This document shows, one piece after another, positions 1 to 9,393 of a DNA stretch of 64,000 nucleotides (position 1 is the first letter of the stretch; the number at the start of each line of letters is the position of its first letter). The notes below the pieces were generated by a model. The model did not search any database. It saw only the letters and a program-made list of their open reading frames with translations, and was not told the origin of the DNA. Origin of the DNA: Arthrobacter sp. PGP41 (lineage in GTDB: Bacteria; Actinomycetota; Actinomycetes; Actinomycetales; Micrococcaceae); NCBI RefSeq assembly GCF_002953935.1, contig NZ_CP026514.1:2790001-2854000 (forward strand), written 5' to 3'. Made by a program: the position numbers and the translations under genes.

Positions 1-494
1 AGCGGCCGCCAGATGGCCACCAAGGCCACCATCACCACCACCGCGGTGCCGGCAAGCGCCTGGAGCTGCACCGTGTCCACGGACACGATCTGCCCGGTCA
101 ACAGGCCGAACTTGTTCGCAGCCCGTCCTTCATAGAGGGACAGGAACAGGATTCCCAGTCCCAGTCCGAACGGCATGATCACGCCGATGATTGAGTTCTT
201 GTCCCTCGCCCGGACGCCCATCAGGCCCAGGAGCAGGGCGGCGGCAACCGATCCGATGAGCGATCCAAAGACGATGTCCGCGCCGATCAGCAACGCAAAG
301 GCCGCACCGGCGAAGGAGAGCTCGGATATGCCGTGCACCGCGAATGCCAGGTCCCGCTTCATGACAAAGGTGCCAACCAGCCCGCCCAGCAGGCCCAGGA
401 CGGCACCTGCCCAAATCGAGTTCTGGACCAGTACCAGCAGTTCGCCATAATTCTCGAAGCTGAAGATCGCGCCAAGGATGCTGTCCGCGTCCAT
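1..494 (-). CDS. znuB: Metal (Zn/Mn) ABC transporter permease, partial
   Basis: Membrane permease of the ABC-3 family that would carry Zn2+ (or Mn2+) across the cytoplasmic membrane. The protein begins MDADSILGAIFSFENYGELL and continues with alternating hydrophobic helices and the typical segment GLLGGLVGTFVMKRDLAFAVHGISEL. Its ATG shares one base with the TGA of the ATPase gene (TGATG), so the two are translationally coupled. Only about 164 N-terminal residues are visible; the rest lies beyond base 1. The family is clear. Zinc specificity is inferred from the histidine-rich binding protein and the Zur-like site upstream of the operon. Confidence 0.85.
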   Translation of the reverse strand, partial: MDADSILGAIFSFENYGELLVLVQNSIWAGAVLGLLGGLVGTFVMKRDLAFAVHGISELSFAGAAFALLIGADIVFGSLIGSVAAALLLGLMGVRARDKNSIIGVIMPFGLGLGILFLSLYEGRAANKFGLLTGQIVSVDTVQLQALAGTAVVVMVALVAIWRP

Positions 495-1306
495 CAGGCA
501 GCCTCTCCCGCCGCGTGCATCTCCGCATGGTGATGGGTTGTGGCATCAGGCAGGCCCACCACCACGATGCGGCCGTTCGCGTGGATAACCTCAACGTGGC
601 TGCCGTAGAGCTCGGAGAGGACTTCGGTGGTCATGACTTCTTCCGGGGTTCCCACCCTGAAGCGTCCGCCGGCCAAGTACAGGACGCGGTCCACGTAGTC
701 GATGATGGGGTTGATTTCGTGCGTCACGAACACAACGGCGCTGTTCTGGTCGCGGCACTGCTTGTTGATCAGGGCACTGACCGCCTGCTGATGGTGCAGG
801 TCCAGGGAGAGCAGGGGCTCATCGCAGAGCAGGACCCGGGGATCCGTGGCAAGTGCCTGCGCCACGCGGAGCCGCTGTTGTTCGCCGCCGGACAGCTGGC
901 CCACCGGGACTTTTGCGTATTCTGTGGCACCAACCAGTGCAAGGAGTTCGTCGATCCTGCGGTTTGCTTTGGCGGAGTTCAGGCGCAGGCCCCAGCGGTG
1001 GCCGTCCACGCCGAGGCCCACGAGGTCCCTGGCACGCATGGGGGTGTCCGGCGCGAACGATTTCTGTTGCGGGATGTAGCCGATCAGGCTGCTTCCGCGC
1101 TCCACCGGGCGGCCGCCCAAAAAGGCCTCCCCGCAGTGCAGTTCCTGGAGCCCCAGCAGGACCTTCAGGAAACTGGTCTTGCCGCTACCGTTGGGACCCA
1201 GCACGGCAAAAAACTCGCCGGGCCTGATGTCCAGGTCCAGGTCCTCCCAGAGCGCCCGCTTGCCGAACTTCAGGGACGCTCCGGTGAGGCTGACCAGGGG
1301 TTTCAA
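494..1306 (-). CDS. znuC: Metal ABC transporter ATP-binding protein
   Basis: Cytoplasmic ATPase that powers the adjacent metal permease. In its 270 residues I see Walker A GPNGSGKT (about residue 37), the Q-loop region IPQQKSFAP, the signature LSGGEQQR and Walker B VLLCDEPLLSLD followed by a switch histidine in FVTHEIN. The length is normal for ZnuC/MntB-type ATPases. The C-terminal tail contains a small His cluster (TTHHHAEMHA), which is common in zinc transporters. The start overlaps the binding-protein stop by four bases (ATGA) and the stop overlaps the permease start. The order is binding protein, ATPase, permease. Confidence 0.9.
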   Translation of the reverse strand: MKPLVSLTGASLKFGKRALWEDLDLDIRPGEFFAVLGPNGSGKTSFLKVLLGLQELHCGEAFLGGRPVERGSSLIGYIPQQKSFAPDTPMRARDLVGLGVDGHRWGLRLNSAKANRRIDELLALVGATEYAKVPVGQLSGGEQQRLRVAQALATDPRVLLCDEPLLSLDLHHQQAVSALINKQCRDQNSAVVFVTHEINPIIDYVDRVLYLAGGRFRVGTPEEVMTTEVLSELYGSHVEVIHANGRIVVVGLPDATTHHHAEMHAAGEAA

Positions 1307-2307
1307 CTATTTGTCTCCAGAACTTTGCTGATGTTGTCCACATTGTCCGTCATCCACTGCAGGTACGTCTTGCCCTCAGGCAGTGTTTCGTTGAAGTCCA
1401 CCACCGGAACCCCGGCAGTTTCCGCGGCCTTTTTCAGCGATTCCGTCTGCGGGCCTTCGGTTTGGCTGTTGTATGCGAGGAGCCGCACCGACTTCGTGGC
1501 CACCAGGTCGGTTACCGCCTTGAGGACTGCAGGCGGCACGTCGGAGCCTTCTTCAATCGCAGCAGTGTAGTCCGCAGGGGTGGCGTTCACCAGCCCGGCA
1601 TCCTCAAGGAGGTAGAGCGGCACGGGTTCAGTGACGGCAACCCGGGCCCCGGCCGAGGCAGGCTTGAGGGCATCGAGCTTTCCATGCAGTTCTTCAACGC
1701 TGGACTTGAAAGCCGAAGCGTTGGACTCGAAGGTCGATGCAGAGGCGGGGTCCAGCTCGCCGAGCTTGGCGGCGATACCGTCGGCGATCTGCTCCATGGC
1801 GTGCAGGCTGTACCAGACGTGCTCGTTCATTTCTCCGTGGTCGTGCGCGGAGCCATCCCCCGCTGCCGGTTCCGAAGTGGTCGCCCCTGCGGAGGCCTTC
1901 TCCTCCTCCGGGTGTGCAAGGCCGGAAAGCTCGACGGCGTTCAGCACCTTCGCGTCGTCGATGCCGCTGTCCTGCGCCAGGGTGTGGAGGAAGCCGTCGT
2001 AGCCGCCGCCGTTTTCCAGGACAAGATCGGCTTTGGAAACTGCCAGCCGGTCCTGGGCAGTGGCTTCGTAGGAATGCGGATCCTGGCTGGTCTTGGTGAT
2101 CAGGGCCGTAACACTGACCTTGTCCCCGCCGATTGTCTTGGCGATGTCCCCGTAGACGTTCGTTGACGCCACCACGTTGATCCCGTCGGCAGCCTGCGTG
2201 GACGGTTCCGCCTGCGGGCTGCATGCGGTGAGCAAGAGGCCTAGCCCGGCAAGGGCGGCCAAGGACGATCGGGCAGCGGCGAAACGGCGCACGGGAACCT
2301 CATTCAT
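1303..2307 (-). CDS. znuA: Zinc ABC transporter substrate-binding lipoprotein (ZnuA family)
   Basis: Extracellular lipoprotein that binds the metal and passes it to the permease. The 334-residue product has a lipoprotein signal ending LLLTAC, so Cys29 would be lipidated. Cluster-A1 family features follow: DPHSYE (about residue 77, first metal-ligand histidine), an acidic/His-rich loop with HPEEE and HDHGE, then NEHVWYSL (second ligand histidine). The charged His-rich loop is typical of zinc-binding members. It is the first gene of the operon and lies just downstream of a palindromic operator on the minus strand. Manganese cannot be excluded from sequence alone. Confidence 0.88.
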   Translation of the reverse strand: MNEVPVRRFAAARSSLAALAGLGLLLTACSPQAEPSTQAADGINVVASTNVYGDIAKTIGGDKVSVTALITKTSQDPHSYEATAQDRLAVSKADLVLENGGGYDGFLHTLAQDSGIDDAKVLNAVELSGLAHPEEEKASAGATTSEPAAGDGSAHDHGEMNEHVWYSLHAMEQIADGIAAKLGELDPASASTFESNASAFKSSVEELHGKLDALKPASAGARVAVTEPVPLYLLEDAGLVNATPADYTAAIEEGSDVPPAVLKAVTDLVATKSVRLLAYNSQTEGPQTESLKKAAETAGVPVVDFNETLPEGKTYLQWMTDNVDNISKVLETNS

Positions 2308-2342
2308 GAAGACGATGAAAACAACCAGTCCAGCTTATACGT

Positions 2343-2363
2343 AAATGGGAATGATTCCTATTT
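2343..2363 (-). promoter_or_regulatory. Zur-like operator upstream of the zinc uptake operon
   Basis: A 21-bp inverted repeat with arms AAATGGGAAT and ATTCCTATTT around a central G; nine of ten positions pair. It sits about 36 bases upstream of the znuA-like start. The layout, including the core AATnATT, matches Fur-superfamily (Zur) boxes. This would make zinc limitation the signal that derepresses the operon. The regulator gene is not in the window. Confidence 0.7.
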
Positions 2364-2367
2364 AGAA

Positions 2368-2412
2368 AAGAAGACCGGAAGGCGCCCTCCCCACGCTGGC
2401 CGGAAGGGCGCC
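2368..2412 (-). terminator. Rho-independent terminator after the CNNM/CBS pair
   Basis: An 8-bp stem GGCGCCCT/AGGGCGCC (2381-2388 with 2405-2412) follows the stop of the CNNM gene on the minus strand and leads into a T-rich run (TTCCGGTCTTCTTTTC). It separates this transcript from the zinc operon downstream on the same strand. Confidence 0.65.
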
Positions 2413-2418
2413 GTCGCG

Positions 2419-3489
2419 TCAGCTGCCGTTCGGCTGTCCCAGCCGGCGGATGCCGGTGGCCTGCGTGGCGTCCCGGATCTCGCCCACCAGCTGCTCAATC
2501 ACGTCCTCAAGGAACAGGACGCCCTGGGTGTTGCCATCCGGGCCGATCACCCGGGCAAGGTGCGAGCCAGTGCGCTGCATGACGGACATCGCCTTTTCAA
2601 TCTCGTCGTCCAGTGCCAGGTTGGCCAATGACCGGATGCGGCTTTCGGCAATCGGCAGCCCATAGGCCTGCTCGGGGATGGAGAGCACGTCCTTGACATG
2701 GAGGTAGCCGTAGAGCATGTCGTCCTCGTCAAGCATGGGGAAGCGGGAAAACCCGGTGCGGCTAACTGCCTTTTCGAACTCCACCGGCGTGGTGGACGCC
2801 TTCAGCATGACCAGCTTGTCCAGCGGCACCATGATGTCCGCGGCAGTGTATTCGGAGAACTCCAACGCACCGGTGATGAGCCCGGCGTCGTCATCCACCA
2901 GTCCGTGGCGCGTGGACTCCTGCACGATCGACTGCACTTCCTCAAGGGTGAAAGAGGAATTCACCTCATCCTTGGGCTCAATGCGGAGGAGCTTGAGGAC
3001 GTGGTTCGCAGACCAGTTCAGGACTGAGATCACGGGGTGGACCAGCCGGGCAACAAACATCAGCGGCGGGGAAAGCAGTAGCGCCGCCTTGTCCGCCACG
3101 CTTACCGAAATATTCTTCGGCACCATCTCGCCGAAGGTCACGTGCAGGAACGTCACCAGCATGAGGGCTACGGCGAAGGCCGCCACGTCGGCGATCTCCA
3201 TCGGCAGGCCCAGCGTCTCCAGGGGGACGGCCAGCAGGTGGTGGATAGCAGGTTCTGCCACCAGCAGGATCAGCAGCGAACAGACGGTGATGCCAAGCTG
3301 CGCGCATGCCAGCATCAGCGACACGTTTTCCATGGCGCGGAGGGTGGTCTGCGCCCGCTTGGACCCGGCCTCGGCCAGCGGCTCGATCTGGCTTCGCCGC
3401 GCGGACATGACCGCGAACTCAGCGGCAACGAAGAACGCATTACCGAGCAGCAGGATCCCCAGCCAGACGATTCCGGCCCAGTCGCTCAT
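2419..3489 (-). CDS. CNNM/DUF21-CBS domain membrane protein (hemolysin C-like)
   Basis: Membrane protein of the CNNM/CorC class, associated in other bacteria with Mg2+ or other divalent cation efflux. In its 356 residues the N-terminal DUF21/CNNM domain (about 1-190) has hydrophobic helices and the family segment EFAVMSARRSQIEPLAEAGS. Two CBS repeats follow (about 205-330; MVPLDKLVMLK and GVLFLEDVIEQLVGEI). It lacks the C-terminal CorC_HlyC domain carried by its upstream partner. The start overlaps the partner's stop by four bases, so the two are co-translated and may form one complex. The older name hemolysin is not supported by anything here. Confidence 0.85.
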   Translation of the reverse strand: MSDWAGIVWLGILLLGNAFFVAAEFAVMSARRSQIEPLAEAGSKRAQTTLRAMENVSLMLACAQLGITVCSLLILLVAEPAIHHLLAVPLETLGLPMEIADVAAFAVALMLVTFLHVTFGEMVPKNISVSVADKAALLLSPPLMFVARLVHPVISVLNWSANHVLKLLRIEPKDEVNSSFTLEEVQSIVQESTRHGLVDDDAGLITGALEFSEYTAADIMVPLDKLVMLKASTTPVEFEKAVSRTGFSRFPMLDEDDMLYGYLHVKDVLSIPEQAYGLPIAESRIRSLANLALDDEIEKAMSVMQRTGSHLARVIGPDGNTQGVLFLEDVIEQLVGEIRDATQATGIRRLGQPNGS

Positions 3490-4856
3490 TGTTCTGTCCT
3501 GTCGTCGCGCTTGGACCTGCCGTTGCGCTTAGTCTTGTCAGCAATGTCCGCGCGCTCGGGTTCAGCGGCCGGATGGAAGCAGATCCGGTCAATCCGGCGG
3601 CCGTCCATCCTGGTGACACTCAGTGCTCCCCCGCCGACGGGGACGGTGTCCCCCACGGTGGCAATCCTGCCCAGCTTGCTCATTACGTACCCGCCCACGG
3701 TTTCGTAAGCCGCTTCGTCCGGGACGGTCAGCCGGGGAATCTGCTCGGACAACTCGTCCGGGCGCAGCAGGCCGGGGAAGTACCAATCGCCGGAGGCGCT
3801 CTGCAGCAGTCCAGGGCGGACCTTATCGTGCTCATCCGCCACCTCTCCCACGATCTCCTCCACCAGGTCTTCGAGGGTGGCGATGCCGGCGGTTCCGCCG
3901 TACTCGTCCAGTACCACTGCGAGCTGCAGGTTGCCGTCCCTGAGTTCTGCCAGCAGGGCGTCAAGGTGGATGGTCTCGGGGACCCTCAGGACCTCGGTCA
4001 TGATGGCCCCGGCTTCCAGGTTCGGGCGGCGGTCCCAGGGAACAGCCACCGCCTTCTTCACGTGAACCAGCCCCCGGATGTCGTCCGCGGAGTCCCCGAT
4101 GACCGGGAAACGTGAGTATCCGGTCCGGCGGGCGGCATCCACCACGTCGGACACAGGCTGGTCGGCGTCGATCGTCTCCACCCGGATGCGCGGCGTCATC
4201 ACGTCCGCCGCCGTCCTGGTGGAGAAGTTCAAGGTGCGCGCCACGAAGTTGGCAGTGCCGGCGTCGAGCGTTCCCATCGCCGCCGAACGGCGTACCAGGG
4301 ATGCAAGTTCAGCGGGCGTCCGGGCGCCGGAGATTTCCTCCTTTGCTTCCAGTCCAAAGACGTTCAGCACCTTGTTGGAGAATCCGTTGAGCACCACGAT
4401 GGCGGGCTTGAAGACGGCGGTGAACATCAACTGCGGCCGAGCCAGGGCCCGGCCTACTGGGAAGGACAGCGCAATGGCCATGTTCTTAGGCACCAGTTCG
4501 CCCAGGAGCATGGAGAGCAGGGTGGCGATCACCATGGCCAGGACCAGGGAGATGGAGGCGACTGCCACGCCGGGAAGTCCGACGGCGGCCAGGGGTGCTT
4601 CCAGGAGGCGGCCCACGGAGGGCTCCATCACGTAGCCGGTCAGGAGGGTGGTCAGGGTAATACCCAGCTGGCAGCTGGAGAGCTGCGTCGACAGTGACTT
4701 CAGGCAGGTGAGCAATGGCACGGCGGCCGTATCGCCGTCGTCAATGGCGCGCTGGACCGTTGCCTGGTCCAAGGCGATGAGGGAGAACTCGACGGCGACA
4801 AAGAAACCCGTGCCGGCGATGAGCAGCAGTCCTGCTGCAAGGAGAAGCCACTCCAT
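3486..4856 (-). CDS. CNNM/DUF21-CBS-CorC_HlyC membrane protein
   Basis: Larger partner (456 residues) of the CNNM pair. It has an N-terminal DUF21 domain with three to four membrane segments (about 1-195; VEFSLIALDQATVQRAIDDG), two CBS repeats (about 210-340; VMTPRIRVETIDADQPVSDV and VVLDEYGGTAGIATLEDLVEE) and a C-terminal CorC_HlyC domain (about 350-430) ending in a basic tail. Related proteins are implicated in divalent cation export and resistance. First gene of a two-gene operon with a four-base ATGA overlap. The ribosome binding site is weak (GCGGGG). Confidence 0.87.
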   Translation of the reverse strand: MEWLLLAAGLLLIAGTGFFVAVEFSLIALDQATVQRAIDDGDTAAVPLLTCLKSLSTQLSSCQLGITLTTLLTGYVMEPSVGRLLEAPLAAVGLPGVAVASISLVLAMVIATLLSMLLGELVPKNMAIALSFPVGRALARPQLMFTAVFKPAIVVLNGFSNKVLNVFGLEAKEEISGARTPAELASLVRRSAAMGTLDAGTANFVARTLNFSTRTAADVMTPRIRVETIDADQPVSDVVDAARRTGYSRFPVIGDSADDIRGLVHVKKAVAVPWDRRPNLEAGAIMTEVLRVPETIHLDALLAELRDGNLQLAVVLDEYGGTAGIATLEDLVEEIVGEVADEHDKVRPGLLQSASGDWYFPGLLRPDELSEQIPRLTVPDEAAYETVGGYVMSKLGRIATVGDTVPVGGGALSVTRMDGRRIDRICFHPAAEPERADIADKTKRNGRSKRDDRTEQ

Positions 4857-5402
4857 TCAGCACCCCGCCCGGGAGGCGGTTGCCGACGGCGTGGCAATAG
4901 GAAGGAAAAGCTGGAGACCCGAAGATCTTCCCGGCGGAGGATGGTCGGCAGAGGCCGACGCTCTTTCCGCGCGGGCTACGGCCGGCTGGCCTGCCGGCGG
5001 GTGATGGGCGCGTGTTCGGGGTTTGCCGGCTCTGCGGGTGGACTGCGCGGAGCTGGTCTTCATGCTCCGCTGACAGCCCCCAGGCCGGCACCTAGATTTA
5101 CTGTCCATAAGGTTTTCAGTCTACAGGAGCAGCACCCCTGCCTTGCCGCCGCCGGCCCGCCAGCGGCTCCCGCAGCCCGTTTTTCGCCGTGGCGGGGGCT
5201 GCCTGGCCATGGTGCTTAACGCCACATTCGGCGATCCCGGCGTCACTTCATGATTTGGGTCACCCTTATTGGCAGTTAACACAAGATGCTCACTAGACTT
5301 GCAAAGGTCTGGGTTCAGAGGACGCAGAGATCGGTCCGAACGTGTTGCTGAAGCACCGTGGGGCCGGAGAGAAATCAAACTCATGGAAGAGGCGTATTTC
5401 AA
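4857..5402 (+). other. Non-coding region between the CNNM pair and kgd, with a kgd promoter candidate
   Basis: About 545 bases between divergent genes. I see no credible protein. The kgd-proximal end holds TTGGCA (5269-5274) and TAGACT (5294-5299) spaced 19 bases apart, a plausible sigma-A promoter giving a leader of roughly 100 bases. The rest is GC-rich with no strong hairpin or riboswitch that I recognise. Confidence 0.45.
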
Positions 5403-8400
5403 GTGCCAGAGCAGCCTAGCCACCGTCTACCAGAGGAATTTGGCGGAAACGAGTGGCTCGTTGACGAACTGTACGAGCAGTACCAGCAGGACAAGAACGC
5501 CGTGGATGCCAAGTGGTGGCCGCTGTTTGAATCGTTCGAGTCGGGCAACAGTTCTTCTTCCAACGGAAATTCGGGGCGCGCCGCAGCCCACGCCGCTACC
5601 AGGGAAATGCCTGTCGTAAACCCGGTTCCAGCAGCCCCGGCACCGTCGCCGGCCGCTGCACCCCCGGCGCCGCCCGCCGCACCGCCGGCTTCCGCCGCAG
5701 CCCCGGCAAAGAAGGCTCCCGCCACTGAAGCCCGCGACGGCAGCAAGAAGACCGGGACCGGAACCGGCTCGCAGCCCATCCCCGCGCAGCTGCCCAAGAA
5801 CGTCAAGGCGCCCACCGCCCCCGAAGAGGACGTTGTCTCCGTCCTTCGCGGCCCGGCAAAGGCGATCGCCACCAACATGGTCACCAGCCTCCAGGTGCCA
5901 ACCGCCACCAGCGTCCGCGCCATTCCGGCCAAGCTGCTGATCGACAACCGCGTGGTCATCAACTCGAACCTCGCCCGCGCCCGCGGCGGCAAGGTTTCCT
6001 TCACTCACCTCATTGGCTACGCCGTGATCCGCGCCCTTTCCCAGTTCCCGTCGATGAACGTGTATTACGACGAAGTGGACGGCAAGCCCGTTGCCGTCCA
6101 GCCGGCCCACGTCAACTTCGGCATCGCCATCGACATGCCGAAGCCTGACGGCACCCGCCTGCTCATGGTGCCAAACATCAAGAAGGCCGAGACCCTCAAC
6201 TTCTCCGAGTTCTGGCACACCTACGAGGACCTCATCAAGCGTGCCCGCAACGGCAAGCTGACCGCAGAGGACCACCAGGGCACCACGGTGTCACTGACCA
6301 ACCCCGGAGGCATCGGCACCGTCCACTCGGTGCCCCGCCTGTCAAAAGGCCAGGCCGCCATCATCGGCGTCGGCGCCCTCGACTACCCTGCGGAATTCCA
6401 GGGTGCCAGCGAAAAGATCATCGCCCATAACGCGATCAGCAAGGTCCTCACGCTGACATCCACTTACGACCACCGGGTAATCCAGGGTGCCGGCAGCGGC
6501 GAGTTCCTGAAGCTGGTCCACCAGCTGCTGCTGGGTGCGCAGGACTTCTACGACGAAATCTTCGAATCCCTCCGCATCCCCTACGAGCCGGTGCGCTGGA
6601 GCGCCGACAAGCAGGTGGACCCGGCTGACGAAATCAACAAGGTGGCCCGGATCCAGCAGCTGATCCACTCCTACCGCGTCCGCGGACACCTGATGGCGGA
6701 CACCGATCCGCTGGAGTACGTCCAGCGCAAGCACCCCGACCTCGACGTCCTCACCTATGGCCTGACACTCTGGGACCTGGACCGCGAATGGCCCACAGGC
6801 GGCTTCGGCGGCAAGCCCATGCTCAAGTTCCGCGACATCCTGGGTGTCCTGCGCGATGCATACTGCCGCACCACGGGCATCGAGTACATGCACATCCAGG
6901 AGCCTGCCGAGCGCAAGTGGTTCCAGGACCAGCTGGAGCACCCGTACTCGAAGCCAAGCCGCGAAGAGCAGCTGCGAATCGTTTCCAAGCTGAACGCGGC
7001 CGAAGCCTTCGAAACCTTCCTCCAGACCAAGTTCGTTGGCCAGAAGCGCTTCTCCCTCGAGGGCGGCGAATCCCTGATCCCGCTGCTTGACGCCATCATG
7101 TCCGACGCAGCCGACGACGGCCTGGACGAGGTTGCCATCGGCATGGCCCACCGCGGCCGCCTCAACGTGCTCACCAACATCGCCGGCAAGACCTACGCCC
7201 AGGTCTTCCGGGAGTTCGAAGGCACCCAGGACCCTCGCTCCGTGCAGGGATCCGGCGACGTAAAGTACCACCTGGGCACCGAGGGGACGTTCACCTCGGA
7301 CAACGGCAAGGAAACCAAGGTCTACCTGGCCGCCAACCCCTCCCACCTTGAAGCCGTGGACCCCGTCCTCGAAGGCATCGTCCGCGCCAAGCAGGACCGG
7401 CTGGACCAGGGCGAGTCCTTCCCGGTCCTGCCCATCATGGTCCACGGCGACGCCGCCTTCGCCGGCCAGGGAGTGGTGGCCGAAACACTCAACCTGTCCC
7501 AGCTCCGTGGCTACCGCACCGGCGGCACCATCCACGTTGTGGTCAACAACCAGGTGGGTTTCACCACGGCCCCCTCGTCATCCCGCTCGTCCACGTACTC
7601 CACGGACGTTGCCAAGATGATCCAGGCACCGGTGTTCCACGTGAACGGCGACGACCCCGAAGCCGTGGTCCGCATCGGACAGCTCGCCTACGAGTTCCGC
7701 CAGCGGTTCCACAAGGACGTTGTCATCGACATGGTCTGCTACCGCCGCCGCGGGCACAACGAGGGCGATGACCCCTCGATGACGCAGCCGCTGATGTACA
7801 ACCTGATCGAAGCCAAGCGCTCAGTCCGCAAGCTGTACACCGAGTCCCTCATCGGCCGTGGCGACATCACCGAGGAAGAGGCCGAACAGCTGCTCCGCGA
7901 CTACCAGGAGCGCCTGGAACGCGTCTTTGCCGAAACCCACGCGGCACAGACCTCCCCCATCCCGATCGTGACGGCAGATACCGCCGCCGTCTCGGACATC
8001 GAGCGTCCCATCTCCCAGCAGTCGGACTCCGGCGTCAATGCCCCTGCCTCCACGGCAATCTCCGCCGAGACCCTGGCCCGGATCGGCAAGGCCCATGTGG
8101 AAGTCCCCGAGGGCTTTACCGTCCACGCCAAGCTCAAGCAGCTGCTCGAGAAGCGTGAACAGATGTCCCGTGAAGGCGGCATCGACTGGGGCTTCGGCGA
8201 AATCGCTGCCTTCGGCTCACTGATCATGGAAGGCGTCCCCGTACGCCTTGCCGGCCAGGACTCCCGCCGCGGCACGTTCGTGCAGCGCCACGCCGTCTTC
8301 CACGACCGCGCCAACGGCAAGGAATGGCTGCCCCTGGGCCACCTCTCCGATGACCAGGCGAAGCTGTGGATCTACGACTCCCTGCTCTCCGAATACGCGG

Positions 8401-9203
8401 CCATGGGATTTGAATACGGCTACTCCGTCGAGCGGCCCGACGCACTGGTCCTTTGGGAAGCGCAGTTCGGTGACTTCGTCAACGGCGCCCAGACCATCAT
8501 CGACGAGTTCATTTCCTCCGCTGAGCAGAAGTGGGGCCAGCGCTCCTCGCTGGTCCTGATGCTGCCCCATGGCTATGAAGGCCAGGGACCGGACCATTCC
8601 TCCGCACGGATCGAGCGGTTCCTGCAGCTGTGCGCCGAAGAAAACATGATCGTGGCCAACCCCACCACGGCGGCCTCGCATTTCCACCTGCTGCGCCGCC
8701 AGGCCTACAGCCGTCCGCGGAAGCCGCTCATCATCTTCACGCCCAAGCAGCTGCTGCGCCTCAAGGCGGCGGCATCCTCGGTGGAGGACTTCACCACCGG
8801 CAGCTTCCGCCCTGTGATCGGGGAGCACGAGCAGCTGGCGGGAGACGCCGTCGAACGCGTACTCCTGGTCTCCGGCCGCCTGTACTACGACCTCCTGTCC
8901 ACGCGGCAGAAGACCGGTGACAAGACCACCGCGATTGTCCGCGTGGAGCAGCTCTACCCGCTGCCGCACGAGGAGATCGCAAAGGAACTGGCCAAGTATC
9001 CGAACGCCGAGGTTGTCTGGGCCCAGGATGAGCCCGCCAACCAGGGGCCGTGGCCGTTCATCGGCCTGAACCTGCCGGACGCCCTCGATCGCCGCATCCG
9101 GCTGGTCTCCCGCCCGGCTTCGGCGTCCACCGCTGCAGGGTCCATGAAGCGGCACGCAGCCGAGCAGGATGTACTCCTGAAGCAGGCATTTGCACGGAAG
9201 TAA
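5403..9203 (+). CDS. kgd: Multifunctional 2-oxoglutarate decarboxylase/dehydrogenase (Kgd/SucA)
   Basis: Single-chain enzyme of the actinobacterial TCA cycle: thiamine-diphosphate decarboxylation of 2-oxoglutarate fused to an E2-like acyltransferase domain. I chose the GTG at 5403, giving VPEQPSHRLPEEFGG, the usual family N-terminus; the frame is open upstream. It has 1266 residues. An Ala/Pro-rich linker (about 65-130) precedes the E2-like domain (about 150-390), which has YDHRVIQG near residue 356. The E1 domain follows, with GMAHRGRLNVL near 580 and GDDPEAVV then RRGHNEGDDP near 760-790. In actinobacteria this protein is controlled by the FHA protein GarA/OdhI, which is not in the window. 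A terminator follows directly. Confidence 0.96.
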   Translation: MPEQPSHRLPEEFGGNEWLVDELYEQYQQDKNAVDAKWWPLFESFESGNSSSSNGNSGRAAAHAATREMPVVNPVPAAPAPSPAAAPPAPPAAPPASAAAPAKKAPATEARDGSKKTGTGTGSQPIPAQLPKNVKAPTAPEEDVVSVLRGPAKAIATNMVTSLQVPTATSVRAIPAKLLIDNRVVINSNLARARGGKVSFTHLIGYAVIRALSQFPSMNVYYDEVDGKPVAVQPAHVNFGIAIDMPKPDGTRLLMVPNIKKAETLNFSEFWHTYEDLIKRARNGKLTAEDHQGTTVSLTNPGGIGTVHSVPRLSKGQAAIIGVGALDYPAEFQGASEKIIAHNAISKVLTLTSTYDHRVIQGAGSGEFLKLVHQLLLGAQDFYDEIFESLRIPYEPVRWSADKQVDPADEINKVARIQQLIHSYRVRGHLMADTDPLEYVQRKHPDLDVLTYGLTLWDLDREWPTGGFGGKPMLKFRDILGVLRDAYCRTTGIEYMHIQEPAERKWFQDQLEHPYSKPSREEQLRIVSKLNAAEAFETFLQTKFVGQKRFSLEGGESLIPLLDAIMSDAADDGLDEVAIGMAHRGRLNVLTNIAGKTYAQVFREFEGTQDPRSVQGSGDVKYHLGTEGTFTSDNGKETKVYLAANPSHLEAVDPVLEGIVRAKQDRLDQGESFPVLPIMVHGDAAFAGQGVVAETLNLSQLRGYRTGGTIHVVVNNQVGFTTAPSSSRSSTYSTDVAKMIQAPVFHVNGDDPEAVVRIGQLAYEFRQRFHKDVVIDMVCYRRRGHNEGDDPSMTQPLMYNLIEAKRSVRKLYTESLIGRGDITEEEAEQLLRDYQERLERVFAETHAAQTSPIPIVTADTAAVSDIERPISQQSDSGVNAPASTAISAETLARIGKAHVEVPEGFTVHAKLKQLLEKREQMSREGGIDWGFGEIAAFGSLIMEGVPVRLAGQDSRRGTFVQRHAVFHDRANGKEWLPLGHLSDDQAKLWIYDSLLSEYAAMGFEYGYSVERPDALVLWEAQFGDFVNGAQTIIDEFISSAEQKWGQRSSLVLMLPHGYEGQGPDHSSARIERFLQLCAEENMIVANPTTAASHFHLLRRQAYSRPRKPLIIFTPKQLLRLKAAASSVEDFTTGSFRPVIGEHEQLAGDAVERVLLVSGRLYYDLLSTRQKTGDKTTAIVRVEQLYPLPHEEIAKELAKYPNAEVVWAQDEPANQGPWPFIGLNLPDALDRRIRLVSRPASASTAAGSMKRHAAEQDVLLKQAFARK

Positions 9204-9212
9204 GCAGTAAGG

Positions 9213-9262
9213 CTGCCCGGCCGGACGTCGAAATCCCAGACTCCGGCCGGGCAGTTCTGTTT
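9213..9262 (+). terminator. Terminator of kgd
   Basis: Perfect 13-bp stem CTGCCCGGCCGGA / TCCGGCCGGGCAG (9213-9225 with 9242-9254) followed by TTCTGTTT, starting ten bases after the kgd stop. Confidence 0.85.
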
Positions 9263-9393
9263 AATGGAGTGCACAGCGCCGATGAAACGCACGGCGCGTG
9301 ATGGACAGCCCCAACGAATGCACAGGCGCCGCTCCGTGGCCGGCAGTTGAATCCACGGTTGCAGCGGCAAGGCACTGACGTAAAGAGGAACGT

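Noticed and set aside
515..1570. Long plus-strand open frame across the ABC ATPase and binding-protein genes
   Set aside because: It is the GC-rich antisense shadow of two well-supported minus-strand genes and shows no domain or ribosome site.
6342..7535. 397-codon minus-strand open frame inside kgd
   Set aside because: The kgd frame has clear family motifs throughout; the antisense frame is a codon-bias artefact.
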